A stretch of 64,000 nucleotides of DNA from Erwinia billingiae Eb661 (GTDB taxonomy: Bacteria; Pseudomonadota; Gammaproteobacteria; Enterobacterales; Enterobacteriaceae), in the NCBI RefSeq assembly GCF_000196615.1, contig NC_014306.1:2418001-2482000 (forward strand), written 5' to 3'. The notes below the pieces were generated by a model that was not told where the DNA came from, ran no database searches, and saw nothing but the letters and a program-made list of their open reading frames with translations. A program made the translations under genes and the position numbers. Shown here in pieces: positions 25,393 to 33,617 of the stretch (the stretch's first letter is position 1; each line of letters opens with the position of its first letter).

Positions 25393-26410
25393 AGGCATAG
25401 TTTTCCTGGGTATAGACCATAAAGGTCACCTTCCCGCGATCAAAATCTTCAGGCACGTCCCCTTGTTCGAGATAGCCCAGCAGGATATCCACCGCCAGCT
25501 GGGCGTGGCGAACGGAATTCTGATCCAGCGTCAGCGCCAGCGCTTTTTTGGCGAACAGCGCTTTGGTGGTGGAATAGAGTTCATGGGTGATTAAGGTGCA
25601 GGAATCGGTGAGGCGATGCCGCGCTAACGCCTGGCTGATCTCGGTGTTACCCAGCCCGGTATTGTACAGGCCCACCACGTTGGCAGACTGCGCCAGCTGC
25701 TTTTCCAGCAGCTTGCTGATGGTGATGCGGCTCTCCTGACCGGCCAGCACCTCCCGTAAGGCGATCTGCGGGAAGCGCTCCTCAAGAACATCGCGAAAGC
25801 CCTGAATGCGCTGCTGATGCGCGCGATACTCAAAGCGTCCGCTGACGACAATCACCTCACCTTGCTGTTTGATCATGCTGCCCATCATCAACCCGGCGGT
25901 GCGGCCGGCCTGCAACTGGTTAATGCCAACGTGACACAGCCTTTCCGCGCCGGGCAGATCGGTCACGATGGTGATCACCGGCACGTCGCGTTGTTTGCAG
26001 AGTTGCAGAGCTTCATAAATCGCCGGATGTTCATGCGCAAAAACAATCAACCCGTCGCGGGTTTTGCTGCGCTCACCAATCAGCGTCGCCAGCCTGTCCG
26101 GACGCGATTCGGGCACAAACGTGCGGTGCAGCACAATGCGGCGATAACCCAGACGGGTGGCGATGGCGGCAAAGTCGATAGCCAACTGTTTGAAGAAAAA
26201 CGAGTCGTTACCGCTTAACAACACTTCTATCTGCCAGGCATGCCGGTGCTCCTCGGGCAGAATGCGCTTCAGTCCGGCCTCACGTGCGGCCTGCAGGACC
26301 TTTTGCGTGGTACGCGGCGAGACGCCGCCACGCTCATTAAGCACGCGATCGACCGTTGCCACGCCGACACCTGCCAGTTCAGCCAGCATCTCCAGAGTGA
26401 TTGTTTTCAT
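25391..26410 (-). CDS. LacI-family transcriptional regulator
   Basis: A 339-residue LacI-type regulator. The N-terminal HTH reads ITLEMLAELAGVGVATVDRVLNERGGVSPRTTQKVLQAA; the hinge is less typical than in LacI/PurR. The periplasmic-binding-protein-like core follows (GLIVFAHEHPAIYEAL, CHVGINQLQAGRTAGLMMG, GLYNTGLGNTEISQAL). This VDRVLNxRGGVSP subgroup is common beside inositol and other sugar-oxidoreductase genes. It is divergent from the IolG-like dehydrogenase (113 bases between), which is the likely target; the plus-strand transport operon has its own RpiR regulator. Confidence 0.92.
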   Translation of the reverse strand: MKTITLEMLAELAGVGVATVDRVLNERGGVSPRTTQKVLQAAREAGLKRILPEEHRHAWQIEVLLSGNDSFFFKQLAIDFAAIATRLGYRRIVLHRTFVPESRPDRLATLIGERSKTRDGLIVFAHEHPAIYEALQLCKQRDVPVITIVTDLPGAERLCHVGINQLQAGRTAGLMMGSMIKQQGEVIVVSGRFEYRAHQQRIQGFRDVLEERFPQIALREVLAGQESRITISKLLEKQLAQSANVVGLYNTGLGNTEISQALARHRLTDSCTLITHELYSTTKALFAKKALALTLDQNSVRHAQLAVDILLGYLEQGDVPEDFDRGKVTFMVYTQENYA

Positions 26411-26523
26411 TGCCGTTCCTGTTGAGGGAATTCCATCAAAACACGCGTTCCTCAGGGTAAGCCAGCAGGCTATTTTGGCAACGACTTTATTGCTGAACTT
26501 TGACCTGCAGACAGGAATACACC

Positions 26524-27534
26524 ATGACTGAGAAAAAACGTTTTGCCCTGATTGGCTGTGGCTTTATCGGCCAGGTACACGCTGCGAACCTGGCGGCCCA
26601 TCCGGGCATTGAGCTGGCGATGGTAGCCGATGTGGACCGCGCTCGCGCCAGCGCAATCGCCGCACAATTTCACAGCCAGGCTGGCGAGGTCAGTGCCGCC
26701 ATCAATAGCGACAATATTGACGCGGTGCTGATCGCCAGCGCAACGCCGTCCCATGCGGAGCTGCTGGAAGCCGCCGCACGGGCCGGTAAAGCAGTCTATT
26801 GCGAAAAGCCGATCGATTTATCGCTGGAACGGGCCAACCGCGTGGTAGAGAAAGTGCTGCCCCTGAATGCAAAAATCACCGTAGGTTTCAACCGCCGTTT
26901 TGACAGCAGCCATCAGCAGTTAAAACGCCAGCTGCAGCTGGGCACCCTTGGTCGTCCTGAACTGATTCAGATGGTCTGCCGCGCGTCTGAATTGCCGCCG
27001 CTCAGCTACCTGCAGTCTTCCGGTGGGCAGATGCGGGACCAGGCCATCCACTTCTTCGATCTTCTGCGCTGGCTGACCGACGATGAGGTGGTTTCGATTG
27101 GGGCGATGGGTGCCGCGCTGGCGATGCCGGCCATCGGTGAATTTGGTGATGTCGACACCTCGGTGCTGATTATGCAGATGCGTCAGGGCGGATTGGCGCA
27201 GCTGGATAACACCCGCCGCACCGGCTATGGCTACGATGAACGCATCAGCGTGATGGGTGAGAAAGGGCTGGCAGAGTCCGGTTCTCAAAGTCCGCATGGG
27301 ATGACGCTGTATCAGGGCAACACCATCGCCAAACCGGGGCTGTACCCGGACTGGTTCACCCGCGTGCAGGCAACGTACTATCAGCATCTGGATGCGTTTG
27401 TGCGTTATCTGCATGGGGAAGCGGTCGCTGACTTGCCAGGTTTACTGGATGGCATTCAGGCGCAAGCCATTGCAGAAGCGGCGGTGAAATCTCTGGCAAC
27501 CCGGACCTTTTGCCCGGTAGGGTTGATGCGGTAG
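26524..27534 (+). CDS. Gfo/Idh/MocA oxidoreductase, inositol 2-dehydrogenase (IolG)-like
   Basis: A 336-residue NAD(P)-dependent dehydrogenase. The N-terminal Rossmann fold is FALIGCGFIGQVHAANL, with DAVLIASATPSHAELL and the EKPID motif (YCEKPIDLSLERA, catalytic Lys). The C-terminal domain has the substrate-site GGQMRDQAIHFFDLLRWL (Asp and His of the IolG-type active site), and VGFNRRFDSSHQQLKRQL matches IolG proteins. It probably oxidises myo-inositol or a related cyclitol to the inosose used by the IolE-like enzyme encoded at 29833. The start is ATG 26524 with AGGA 8 bases upstream; the TTG at 26500 is rejected. It is a single-gene unit divergent from the LacI gene. Confidence 0.88.
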   Translation: MTEKKRFALIGCGFIGQVHAANLAAHPGIELAMVADVDRARASAIAAQFHSQAGEVSAAINSDNIDAVLIASATPSHAELLEAAARAGKAVYCEKPIDLSLERANRVVEKVLPLNAKITVGFNRRFDSSHQQLKRQLQLGTLGRPELIQMVCRASELPPLSYLQSSGGQMRDQAIHFFDLLRWLTDDEVVSIGAMGAALAMPAIGEFGDVDTSVLIMQMRQGGLAQLDNTRRTGYGYDERISVMGEKGLAESGSQSPHGMTLYQGNTIAKPGLYPDWFTRVQATYYQHLDAFVRYLHGEAVADLPGLLDGIQAQAIAEAAVKSLATRTFCPVGLMR

Positions 27535-27541
27535 AAAAAAA

Positions 27542-27579
27542 CAACCCGGTCAACAGCGCTGAGGATGTTGACCGGGTTG
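27542..27579. terminator. Strong convergent intrinsic terminator
   Basis: A 14-bp perfect stem CAACCCGGTCAACA (27542-27555) pairs with TGTTGACCGGGTTG (27566-27579). On the minus strand it is followed directly by seven U residues (the A-run at 27535-27541), so it is a classic terminator for the minus-strand operon ending at 27604. It probably also stops the plus-strand IolG-like gene. Confidence 0.9.
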
Positions 27580-27603
27580 GCGTTAACGCCAGAATCGCGC
27601 GGT

Positions 27604-28635
27604 TTAGCGCTCTTCGTTAAACACGATCCCCAGCTGTCCCCGCACGGTATCCATGGTGGATAGGGTCATTAATGCCGTGGCAAGCGGGCGAACAGGTGAA
27701 TCCGTTAATCCCTGACCGACACACCAGGCAAAATGCTGGATCTCATGATTAAGCTGCGTGTAGCGGTTCAGCGGTTCTTCCCAGCGTAATGATTTATTGC
27801 CCTGGCTTGAGGTTAATACAAAGCCACCCGGCGCGTAAAATTGACCGTCCAACACCAGCGTAGCATCGCGGCCGGCAATAATCGCTTTGCCCGGAGTATT
27901 GCTGAATAACGTGGTGTTCAACACCGAATGCATGCCGTTGGCATGTTCAAACAGCATCGACGCCTGACCGTTGATATTGCCTTCAGCCTGCTGACCGCTG
28001 GACTGAATACGCTCGGGCGCGCCGGCCACCATCACGCTCAGTGAAATCAGATAGCTGCCTAAGTCCATCATCGGTCCACCGGCCAGATCGGCATTGAATA
28101 TGCGGTGATCCTGGGTGAAAAACTCACCATGATCGGCAATCAGGGTATGCAGATCGCCCAATGCGCCATCCGCCAACAGTTGCCTCAGCACATCGTATTT
28201 TGGCGCAAAGTCGCACCACATGCCTTCCATACAGAGCACGCCCTGACGCTGCGCTTTCGCCTGTAACGCCGCGCCTTCTTTGGCATTCAATGCCAGCGGC
28301 TTCTCAATCAGCACGTGCTTGCCCGCTTTCAACACGCGCAAACCATCCGGGAAATGATGATTGTGCGGCGTGGCGATATATACCGCGTCCAGATCGTTCA
28401 TCGCCAGCATCTCGTCGACGTTGCTGAATGCCGCCGGGATCGTCCAACGATCGGCGAATGCCCGTGCCTTATCGCCATTACGTGCGGCTACCGCAACCAG
28501 CTGTTGCCCGGTGTGTTCTTTTAACGCGCGGGCAAAATGATCGGCGATCCAGCCGGGGCCGATAATGCCCCAGCGCAGGACCGGTATGGACTGCGCTGAC
28601 GGCAGGCGGGGTACGGGTAAAGAAGAGGGAAACAT
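27604..28635 (-). CDS. Gfo/Idh/MocA oxidoreductase (dihydrodiol-dehydrogenase-like branch)
   Basis: A 343-residue oxidoreductase with a short N-terminal extension (MFPSSLPVPRLPSAQS) before the Rossmann fold VLRWGIIGPGWIADHFARAL. It continues with AVYIATPHNHHFPDGLRVLKAGKHVLIEKPLALN (EKP motif) and MEGMWCDFAPKY. The MEGMW motif and GGPMMDLGSYLISL are typical of the branch with dimeric dihydrodiol dehydrogenase and glucose-fructose-oxidoreductase-like enzymes, distinct from IolG. Third gene of the minus-strand operon 30750 to 27604, 25 bases after the preceding gene; the substrate is unknown. Confidence 0.86.
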   Translation of the reverse strand: MFPSSLPVPRLPSAQSIPVLRWGIIGPGWIADHFARALKEHTGQQLVAVAARNGDKARAFADRWTIPAAFSNVDEMLAMNDLDAVYIATPHNHHFPDGLRVLKAGKHVLIEKPLALNAKEGAALQAKAQRQGVLCMEGMWCDFAPKYDVLRQLLADGALGDLHTLIADHGEFFTQDHRIFNADLAGGPMMDLGSYLISLSVMVAGAPERIQSSGQQAEGNINGQASMLFEHANGMHSVLNTTLFSNTPGKAIIAGRDATLVLDGQFYAPGGFVLTSSQGNKSLRWEEPLNRYTQLNHEIQHFAWCVGQGLTDSPVRPLATALMTLSTMDTVRGQLGIVFNEER

Positions 28636-28660
28636 ACTAACTCCTTGTTGCGATGCCGGT

Positions 28661-29836
28661 TCAACGGTTATTCGCCACGTGAACCCATTGATGGGAGTCC
28701 ATGGACTGCTCGATAGCGGTCAGGATCTGTTGATTTTGTAAACCAAACGCAAAATTCGGATAACAATCTTCGTTGCTGCAAATGCCCTGTACCAGGTCGT
28801 GGACTTCAATGACCTTCACGTCAAAATAGCCCAGTCCGCCGCCGCCAAAATCAAAGCCGAAGAAGCCCGCATAGGCCGGGATCTGGCTGCCTGCGTACAG
28901 GGTCTTAAATCCGCGATCGTGTTTGTCGTCGTTGAAGCGATAAACCTGCAGCTCGTTAAAACGTTCACCGTCCATGTAGATCGTGCCTTCGGTGCCGGAG
29001 ACTTCCCAGAACACACCAAAAATACGTCCTGCGGCAATGCGCGACGCTTCAATCACGCCGCTGGCGCCGCTGGCGAAGCTCACCAGGCACTGAACCTGGT
29101 CATCATTCTCGACTTCGCGGCGTTCGGCGTTTTCATCGGTGCGGCTGGCATAGCCGGCATCCACCTGGGGAACCGGGCGCTGACGCAGATAGGTCTGCGC
29201 ACTGGCGGTGACCTCGCGGATACCGCCCATCAGAAACTGCGCTACGGAGAGCGTATGTGCGCCCAGGTCGCCCAGCGAACCGCTGCCGCCCAGTTTTTTG
29301 GAACAACGCCATGACCATGGCAGTTCCGGATCGTTATAAAAGCCCTGATCGAAGGTGCCGCGAAAACGGATCGGCGTGCCGATATCGCCACGTTCGATAA
29401 TCTGCTTTGCCAGCAGGGCTGCGGGGGTTTTGATATTGTTAAATGCCACCATGGTTTTCACGCCGGCTTTTTCTGCCGCCTGCGTCATTTCCAGCGCTTC
29501 CTCAGTGCTGACCGCCAGCGGCTTTTCACAATAGACATGCTTGCCGGCCGCAATCGCCGCCAGCGCCATCTCAAAATGCAGATGGTTAGGGGAAGTGATA
29601 TCCACCACGTCGACATGCGGGTCGGCCACCAAATCACGCCAGTTGCCGTAGGCTTTTTCTGCGCCAAAGCGTGCGGCATTTTCATCGGCCAGGGTCTGAT
29701 TCTGATCGGCCAGCGCATACAGGTTTGGGCGTTTCGGCAGGTCGGGATAGATCATTGCCGCACGACGGTAGGCATCGGCATGCGCCTGTCCCATAAAGCC
29801 AGAGCCGATCAGGCCAATATTCAGCGTCTCTTTCAT
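28661..29836 (-). CDS. Gfo/Idh/MocA oxidoreductase
   Basis: A 391-residue oxidoreductase, longer than the other two in the window. The Rossmann fold is LNIGLIGSGFMGQAHADAYRRA, then VDVVDITSPNHLHFEMALAAIAAGKHVYCEKPLAVS. The C-terminal domain has FNNIKTPAALLAKQIIERGDIG, GSGSLGDLGAHTLSVAQFLMG (substrate-site Asp/His) and a glycine-rich FFGFDFGGGGLGYFDVK. This length and the NNIKTPA and GDLGAH segments fit the group often annotated as inositol or 1-carboxy-cyclitol dehydrogenases. It starts inside the stop of the IolE-like gene (ATGA overlap), so coupling to the cyclitol pathway is likely. Confidence 0.88.
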   Translation of the reverse strand: MKETLNIGLIGSGFMGQAHADAYRRAAMIYPDLPKRPNLYALADQNQTLADENAARFGAEKAYGNWRDLVADPHVDVVDITSPNHLHFEMALAAIAAGKHVYCEKPLAVSTEEALEMTQAAEKAGVKTMVAFNNIKTPAALLAKQIIERGDIGTPIRFRGTFDQGFYNDPELPWSWRCSKKLGGSGSLGDLGAHTLSVAQFLMGGIREVTASAQTYLRQRPVPQVDAGYASRTDENAERREVENDDQVQCLVSFASGASGVIEASRIAAGRIFGVFWEVSGTEGTIYMDGERFNELQVYRFNDDKHDRGFKTLYAGSQIPAYAGFFGFDFGGGGLGYFDVKVIEVHDLVQGICSNEDCYPNFAFGLQNQQILTAIEQSMDSHQWVHVANNR

Positions 29837-30750
29837 TGCGCGGTTTCCTCGACATCGGCAGAAAGTTGAAAAGTGTTTTGTGCCCAGCGAAACGCGCGGG
29901 AAACGGCGGCAAACGGCTCTTCTTTTTGCGGGTCCTGTTCGGCTTCGACAATCAGCCAGCCCTGGTAACCCGAATTGGCCACAAACTCAATCAGCGGGGC
30001 ATAGTCGATGCAGCCTTCGCCCGGCACGGTGAACAGCCCGGCACGGACCGCATCATTAAAGCTGAGATCGTCCTGCTGCACCTGGCGCAAAACGTCCGGG
30101 CGGACATCTTTCAGATGTATATGTACCACGCGATGGCCAAACCGTTCGATCGTCTGGGCCAGATTGACGCCGCCTGCAAAGGCGTGACCGGAGTCGAGCA
30201 CCAGCCCAACGTTGTCCGAGGTTTTCGCCAGAAACTCCTGAAGCTCATCATGCTGTTCAACCAGCATCATCAGATGGTGGTGATAGGCCAGCTTCAGGCC
30301 AAACTCGCGCAGCAGAATGTTGGCAAACTCGCTCACCTTGCGGGCATAGTCATCAATATCAACGCAGCTCAACACCGGCGAAAGGGAAAGCGGTTCGTCC
30401 AGCGGATGGCTGCCCGGCATTTTGCCGCATTCGCCATACACCATTACTTTTGCCCCCAGCGCTTTAAGCAAGGCGGCATGGGGCTGAACGGCAGCGACTT
30501 CTTCCGCCACACTGCGGTCGGCAAGGAATCCGCTGTGCCAGCCGGATGCCAGCCGCAGATTCACCTCTTTCAGTAACGGCGCTAATTGCGCGGCAGTACG
30601 CGGAAATTTCCTGCCCAGTTCAATACCCTGATAACCGGCGGATGCCGCCTGGCTCAGACAGGTTTCTAATGAGATGTTGTCGCCCAAATCGAGCAGGACA
30701 TCATTGGTCCAACTGAGTGGGCTGACACCTAACTGAATGCATGAATTCAT
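29833..30750 (-). CDS. iolE: Inosose dehydratase-like TIM-barrel protein (IolE family)
   Basis: A 305-residue AP-endonuclease-2-type TIM barrel with the features of IolE (2-keto-myo-inositol dehydratase): LGVSPLSWTNDVLLDLGDNISLETCLSQAASAGYQGIELGRKFPR at the start, KLAYHHHLMMLVE, GLVLDSGHAFAGG, VVHIHLKDVRPDVL, GLFTVPGEGCIDYAPL and LIVEAEQDPQKEEP. It would dehydrate scyllo-inosose in cyclitol catabolism. It is first in a three-gene minus-strand operon with two Gfo/Idh enzymes. The other myo-inositol genes (iolB, iolC, iolD) are absent from this window, so they may lie elsewhere or the pathway may use a different cyclitol. Confidence 0.82.
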   Translation of the reverse strand: MNSCIQLGVSPLSWTNDVLLDLGDNISLETCLSQAASAGYQGIELGRKFPRTAAQLAPLLKEVNLRLASGWHSGFLADRSVAEEVAAVQPHAALLKALGAKVMVYGECGKMPGSHPLDEPLSLSPVLSCVDIDDYARKVSEFANILLREFGLKLAYHHHLMMLVEQHDELQEFLAKTSDNVGLVLDSGHAFAGGVNLAQTIERFGHRVVHIHLKDVRPDVLRQVQQDDLSFNDAVRAGLFTVPGEGCIDYAPLIEFVANSGYQGWLIVEAEQDPQKEEPFAAVSRAFRWAQNTFQLSADVEETAQ

Positions 30751-31313
30751 GGGAATACAGGCTCCTTACGGCTTAAGTTGAAGACACTATAAAGAGAGTA
30801 ATAACAGGAACGTTATCGCTTCAATGATGGAAAACCATCAATTGGGTTGGCGTACGGATTCAGCGGTGAAAAGTGTGATCAAAAGGAGGTTTCCAACAGG
30901 GCACGACGTTAAACAAAATGGACGGCTGCGGGTGGTCAATAAAATAACGCCACGACTATTACAGCTTTACAGTCATTCCTGTTAATCAAATGTTTAAGCG
31001 ATGTAGGGAGATTTGATTGATGTGATTAAATAATTAATTCTTTCGATGTTAGAAAAGAATAATTTATAAAATACTGTGATCAAGCGCGAGTTGTTAAGCA
31101 AAATTTACAGGAATCAAGGTGGACAGAACAACCGGGTAATCACTACAATGGCTCCCTAAAATTTTTGGAAATTTTTGGTACGAGCAATCGATAACATTGG
31201 CACGTACTAAACGTAACAAGTATAGAAAAATTAGGATCGCGAATGCGTAACAGGCGCTGGAAAATGCAATAGGATATTTCAGCAGGATGTTGAAAACGAA
31301 ATAAGGTGAGCCC
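30751..31313. other. 563-base intergenic region with divergent promoters
   Basis: No credible gene is seen. The proximal part should hold the promoter of the minus-strand IolE operon; a small hairpin TGATGG-AAAA-CCATCA lies at 30825-30840. From about 30950 the sequence becomes strongly AT-rich, marking the left edge of the adhesion island. A tandem AATTTTTGG repeat (31160-31168 and 31170-31178, 10-base period) sits about 135 bases before the winged-helix regulator gene and might be a protein-binding site. Confidence 0.5.
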
Positions 31314-32033
31314 ATGAGCTCTCGAAATTATATCATTGATGATGTTGTTGTTTTTATTCCCAAAGACAAAGTGTTGAGATCGTTAGCGACACAGAAATCG
31401 CTCTCTATTCATTCTCCCGCAGCAAAGTGTCTTTTACTTCTTATCGAAAGAAGAGAACTGGTTTCACAAGCCGATCTTTACAAAGCAGCATGGGGAGATG
31501 ATGCGTTAAAGAAGGTCTCAAGCGCCACCTATTACCAGTGCTTTGTGAACCTGAGGAAAGCCTTAAAGTATATCGGTTATGATGGGGAGTTAATTAAAAC
31601 TATCCATAAAGAAGGCGTAATAATAAACGAAGACATAGCCATTACCGAATATACGCCATCAGCCTGTATTGAAATGGAAGAGAAGGGACGAGGGTGGAAG
31701 TTATCTAAGAAACAATCAATCCTGTCTTTCATGGTAATGTCTATTATAGCAATATATTCATTATACGCTCTGCAAAGTCACGATGGCAGTGAACTTTTTG
31801 GCGATGAACGCTATATCAAAATCTCTGGTTTACCTGACTGCGTCTATGTCTATAAAGGGAGTCCGGAGGGGGTGTCAACGCGTCGTGTTGTTGAAATTTT
31901 AGAAACAAGAGCCTCATCATGCAAAAACAAACACAAGATATTTGTTTATCTGGGATCGATCAGAACCACCATCTTTGATTGCCCGCCGACGATGCATTGT
32001 ATGTCATACACTGACTCACGGGTGAATAAATGA
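31314..32033 (+). CDS. Membrane-anchored winged-helix regulator (ToxR/CadC/MarT-like)
   Basis: A 239-residue one-component membrane regulator. Residues 1-110 carry an OmpR/PhoB-type winged helix (LSIHSPAAKCLLLLIERRELVSQADLYKAAWGD, then SATYYQCFVNLRKALKYIG and LIKTIHKEGVII, the last being the typical wing). A single transmembrane helix lies near residues 135-154 (SILSFMVMSIIAIYSLYAL). A small periplasmic domain of about 85 residues with several Cys follows. This is the layout of ToxR, CadC and Salmonella MarT. It overlaps the FidL-like gene by 4 bases, mirroring marT-fidL. It is probably the activator of the fimbrial and TpsBA genes downstream (inference from position). Confidence 0.85.
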   Translation: MSSRNYIIDDVVVFIPKDKVLRSLATQKSLSIHSPAAKCLLLLIERRELVSQADLYKAAWGDDALKKVSSATYYQCFVNLRKALKYIGYDGELIKTIHKEGVIINEDIAITEYTPSACIEMEEKGRGWKLSKKQSILSFMVMSIIAIYSLYALQSHDGSELFGDERYIKISGLPDCVYVYKGSPEGVSTRRVVEILETRASSCKNKHKIFVYLGSIRTTIFDCPPTMHCMSYTDSRVNK

Positions 32034-32458
32034 GAATAAAAATGACGCTGGCCCTTATGCTGATATCCACTTCGGCTGGCGCTGCCGATATGCACTGTAC
32101 GGCTTTGCATGTGATAGAAAACACGGCAGGAAAGGTCTATGCCACCTATAAGATCAACATTAAAGATAACAAGGGGGTGTTCAACATAGATGCAAGATTT
32201 GAAGGAGATGATGATAAGAAAATGATTAGCAGGCAAATTTTCTTAACGGCTGAAAGAATTAGCGATACAGGTTATGTGTTCACCGCGAAAAAAATAAAAA
32301 CCAACCCTTCAGAGTCAATCAACGAAGTGAGCTCGCTCATTAATTTCTATCCCGATTTTTTTTGGCAGCAGGATAAATCAACCGCATTTTCGATAAAAAG
32401 GCATCAAAATTCACATATCATGAGTTGGTCTGCAGAACCGATGTTCTTTTGCTTTTGA
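32030..32458 (+). CDS. FidL-like periplasmic partner of the membrane regulator
   Basis: A 142-residue protein with an apparent signal sequence (MRIKMTLALMLISTSAGA). The mature part is a small beta-rich domain with a first Cys (DMHCTALHVI), a KMISRQIFLTAER strand, a YVFTAKKI strand and a C-terminal MFFCF; the two Cys could form a disulfide. The Cys-to-Cys architecture and the SRQIFLT-YVFTAKKI spacing recall FidL-like proteins found next to MarT-type regulators. It may modulate the regulator's periplasmic domain, as ToxS does for ToxR. The family assignment is from recalled pattern, not a search. Confidence 0.6.
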   Translation: MRIKMTLALMLISTSAGAADMHCTALHVIENTAGKVYATYKINIKDNKGVFNIDARFEGDDDKKMISRQIFLTAERISDTGYVFTAKKIKTNPSESINEVSSLINFYPDFFWQQDKSTAFSIKRHQNSHIMSWSAEPMFFCF

Positions 32459-32933
32459 TGAGTACATTGTAGCGTTACGCCTCGTCTGATATTCCGGTAA
32501 GGTATTTCGGCAGGGGCGTAATCCGAAAGAACTGACACTCAATTTTAAGCAGTACTACACCACATTCCATCGTTTTATCATCCCGCTCTTTACAGAGTAC
32601 CGCAGTAAAGCATTCTCCATATTTAGCTCATATAAATCAGATAAATTCAATTTAATCAGTAGGTTATGAGCCTATAAATAGACATCTAATTTTCGGCAGT
32701 ATATTCTAATTAAAAAAAATAGATAAAATCCGTAACCAAACTAAGCAGATTTTGGTTCTGTTTTGCTGAATAATATAGAAGTGAAAGTTAAAATAACTAA
32801 GATACGTCTCAATCTTGTTTCTACACAGAGAGAAGAGAGCATCTTACATGTAGCGTGTGCTTTTTAAATAGACCAACCAATTTTGATAAATAAACGTTGG
32901 GATTAATGTCGACTATTTTATATGAGGTGAAAA
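32459..32933. other. 475-base AT-rich intergenic region before the fimbrial operon
   Basis: No gene is seen. TTACGCC (32475-32481) can pair with GGCGTAA (32515-32521) around a 33-base loop just after the FidL-like gene, a weak terminator or operator candidate. The rest is AT-rich and should contain the fimbrial promoter and long leader; I could not identify convincing -35/-10 boxes. No inverted-repeat pair typical of a fim-type invertible switch was found by eye. Confidence 0.4.
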
Positions 32934-33524
32934 ATGATGGGGTTTAAAAGTAAGTATTCGATGAGAATGACGATACTCGCTAGTGTGATTGCGGTTTCTG
33001 GCGGTGGCGTGGCAAGTAGTGCTGGCGCGAGTGATGGTACTATCACCTTCGATGGAAAGATTCAGGATGTCACCTGTGTAATTTCAGGCGGAACAACTCC
33101 CGGCTCATTAGATGGAAAAGCAGATTTTACCATAACTTTGCCTAACGTCAGCACGTCAGCATTGAAGAAATCAGGTCAAAGAGCCGGAGACACACGGTTT
33201 TATATACAGCTTTCGGGCGCTGACTGTCAAGATGGTAAAGTAGCTGACGTTGTCTTTGAAAAAGCGCAATCCACCATTGATGCGACGACAGGTAAACTCA
33301 TTAATCAAATAAAAAAAGCTAGTGGGGGTAGTGAAAATGTTCAGATTGCCATATTGAATAATGATAAAACCGACATCAATTTGAACAACAGCGGATCGCA
33401 TCAGTCAGTAACTATTGCTAGTAATAAAGCCTTGTTCGAATATTGGGCGCAATATTATGCCACAGGTATAGTAACTGCAGGTTTAGTACAGTCGCAAGCC
33501 TTATATTCAATAACTTATAATTAA
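32934..33524 (+). CDS. Major fimbrial subunit (pilin)
   Basis: A 196-residue chaperone-usher pilin. An N-terminal signal peptide (MRMTILASVIAVSGGGVASSAGA) is followed by the donor-strand-like DGTITFDGKIQDVTCVISGG. Cys residues in DVTCVI and GADCQDG fit the conserved pilin disulfide, and the C-terminus SQALYSITYN ends with an aromatic penultimate residue as in chaperone-bound pilins. It is exported by Sec, chaperoned by the protein encoded at 33618 and polymerised by the usher at 34359. GAGGTGA lies just before ATG 32934. First gene of the adhesion unit. Confidence 0.88.
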   Translation: MMGFKSKYSMRMTILASVIAVSGGGVASSAGASDGTITFDGKIQDVTCVISGGTTPGSLDGKADFTITLPNVSTSALKKSGQRAGDTRFYIQLSGADCQDGKVADVVFEKAQSTIDATTGKLINQIKKASGGSENVQIAILNNDKTDINLNNSGSHQSVTIASNKALFEYWAQYYATGIVTAGLVQSQALYSITYN

Positions 33525-33617
33525 TAAATTAAGCTATTTCTTACCTGTCCTAAAGGTAAGAGATAGCTTTTAAAACATGCCCACATGGAAGGGCCGATGG
33601 GTAAGAGGGAAGTTGCA

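Noticed and set aside
30860..30885. CRP site (TGTGATCAAAAGG) near the IolE operon
   Set aside because: Only one half-site matches; the second TCACA half is missing.
32459..32933. fim-type invertible promoter switch upstream of the pilin
   Set aside because: No convincing pair of inverted repeats and no recombinase gene was found nearby.
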